Of a stretch of 64,000 nt of DNA, positions 63,482-64,000 are shown piece after piece. The notes under the pieces are model-generated. The model saw only the letters and a list, made by a program, of their open reading frames with translations, did no database searches and had not been told where the DNA came from. Each line of letters starts with the position of its first letter. The first letter of the stretch is position 1. The translations under genes and the position numbers were made by a program. Origin of the DNA: Pedobacter psychrodurus (GTDB lineage Bacteria > Bacteroidota > Bacteroidia > Sphingobacteriales > Sphingobacteriaceae). The stretch lies in assembly GCF_004331735.1 (NCBI RefSeq), contig NZ_SJSO01000004.1, forward strand, positions 262,847 to 326,846, written 5' to 3'.

Positions 63482-64000
63482 ATGCATCAATCAAAAACCA
63501 TTGTCGTTAAAAATCTATTGGTTTTTTTTATCACCATTTTACCACTATTCGCATGGTCGCAAACTGTTCAGGTAGGAACTTTAAAAGTTAATGTAGAGGG
63601 TAAAGACGATAATTTTAAGAGGATTTTAAGTGTATCAAAAATTGCCCCAGGTATAGTGGAGTTAACAATTAGTTTGAAAGCCAGTGAAATAGGGGTTCCA
63701 AAACCATTGATTATCACATTTAAACAACCATCTATTGATATTCAGAGTTATTTAACTCCACACGGTGTAAATGCAAGCGAAACATCTTCATTATATGATT
63801 ATGAAATTTCGAGAATGATTCCTGTAAATTATGATGCAAAAACTAAGTTTACTTCAGCAACGATTGATCAGCCTAGTATGACTTTCTTTAATACAAATAG
63901 TCAGAATAGGTTAACCATTGCCGTTTCGGAGCTAATTTTTCCTGTGTCGTTTAATGCAGGAGAAAATGAGCAAAATGGAGTGGGTTTTGACTTAAAAATT
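63482..64000 (+). CDS. Secreted protein, 5' part only (runs off the window)
   Basis: 173 residues are visible from ATG 63482: MHQSKTIVVKNLLVFFITIL then PLFAWSQ, a good signal peptide. An in-frame ATG at 63380 would add 34 residues that are not leader-like, so I prefer the later start. The mature part (VGTLKVNVEGKDDNFKRILS, VSELIFPVSFNAGENEQNG) is beta-rich and resembles the N-terminal domain of secreted TIM-barrel glycosidases or alpha-galactosidase-like proteins, but this is weak. Confidence 0.7.
   Translation, partial: MHQSKTIVVKNLLVFFITILPLFAWSQTVQVGTLKVNVEGKDDNFKRILSVSKIAPGIVELTISLKASEIGVPKPLIITFKQPSIDIQSYLTPHGVNASETSSLYDYEISRMIPVNYDAKTKFTSATIDQPSMTFFNTNSQNRLTIAVSELIFPVSFNAGENEQNGVGFDLKI

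Overview
The window looks like a chromosome segment of a Bacteroidota bacterium, most likely Sphingobacteriaceae (Pedobacter-like). The grounds are AT-rich sequence, TAnnTTTG-type -7 boxes (9017, 36455), many secreted glycosidases with Bacteroidota-style leaders, a TonB-dependent receptor with an N-terminal carboxypeptidase-like domain, and many short palindromic intergenic repeats. No complete tRNA, rRNA or CRISPR array was seen.

Region 1 (1-36,300) is a large carbohydrate catabolic locus, apparently for an L-rhamnose-rich plant polysaccharide or its oligomers. It encodes a beta-helix protein fused to a rhamnose mutarotase-like domain, two GH78-type and one GH106-type alpha-L-rhamnosidases, a GH43/130-like propeller enzyme, a GH2 enzyme, a GH127 enzyme, a DUF5703-like enzyme and an SGNH acetylesterase. 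Two sugar transporters (SSS and FucP-like MFS), two Gfo/Idh/MocA oxidoreductases, an SDR, a Zn-dependent alcohol dehydrogenase and an IclR regulator go with them. No SusC/SusD pair lies in the window. In the middle (15,826-22,369) is an unusual run: two class III (CaiB/BaiF) CoA-transferases interleaved with two solute-binding-protein-like proteins that have no signal peptide and no permease, followed by a Gfo/Idh/MocA oxidoreductase and a MaoC-type hydratase. I know of no described pathway with this composition, and it is the main candidate for an undescribed system.

Region 2 (36,400-46,200) holds a VapD-type toxin with a small partner, an L-arabinose operon (araB-araD-araA, minus strand) with a tandem duplication between araD and araA, an esterase, a VOC protein, a membrane-bound LytTR regulator, and a haem-binding/cytochrome P460-like fusion with a lipoprotein.

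Region 3 (about 46,980-54,900) resembles a defence island. It starts beside a remnant resembling a tRNA 3' end. It carries a CBASS-type operon (61-aa protein, CD-NTase, patatin phospholipase), a RloA/RloB-like ATPase-TOPRIM pair, a HEPN protein with an unknown partner, an XRE regulator behind a perfect 22-bp palindrome, and a small protein followed by a nested inverted-repeat element.

Region 4 (55,000-64,000) holds a Tat-exported oxidoreductase, a TonB receptor, an SDR / DUF2141 / AraC group, a decaying ArsR-AHSA1-AHSA1 operon, and the start of a secreted protein that runs off the window.

The palindromic repeats occupy nearly every intergenic gap of region 1, and at three genes repeat sequence forms the N-terminal coding region. 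I see none of these families from about 42 kb onward.
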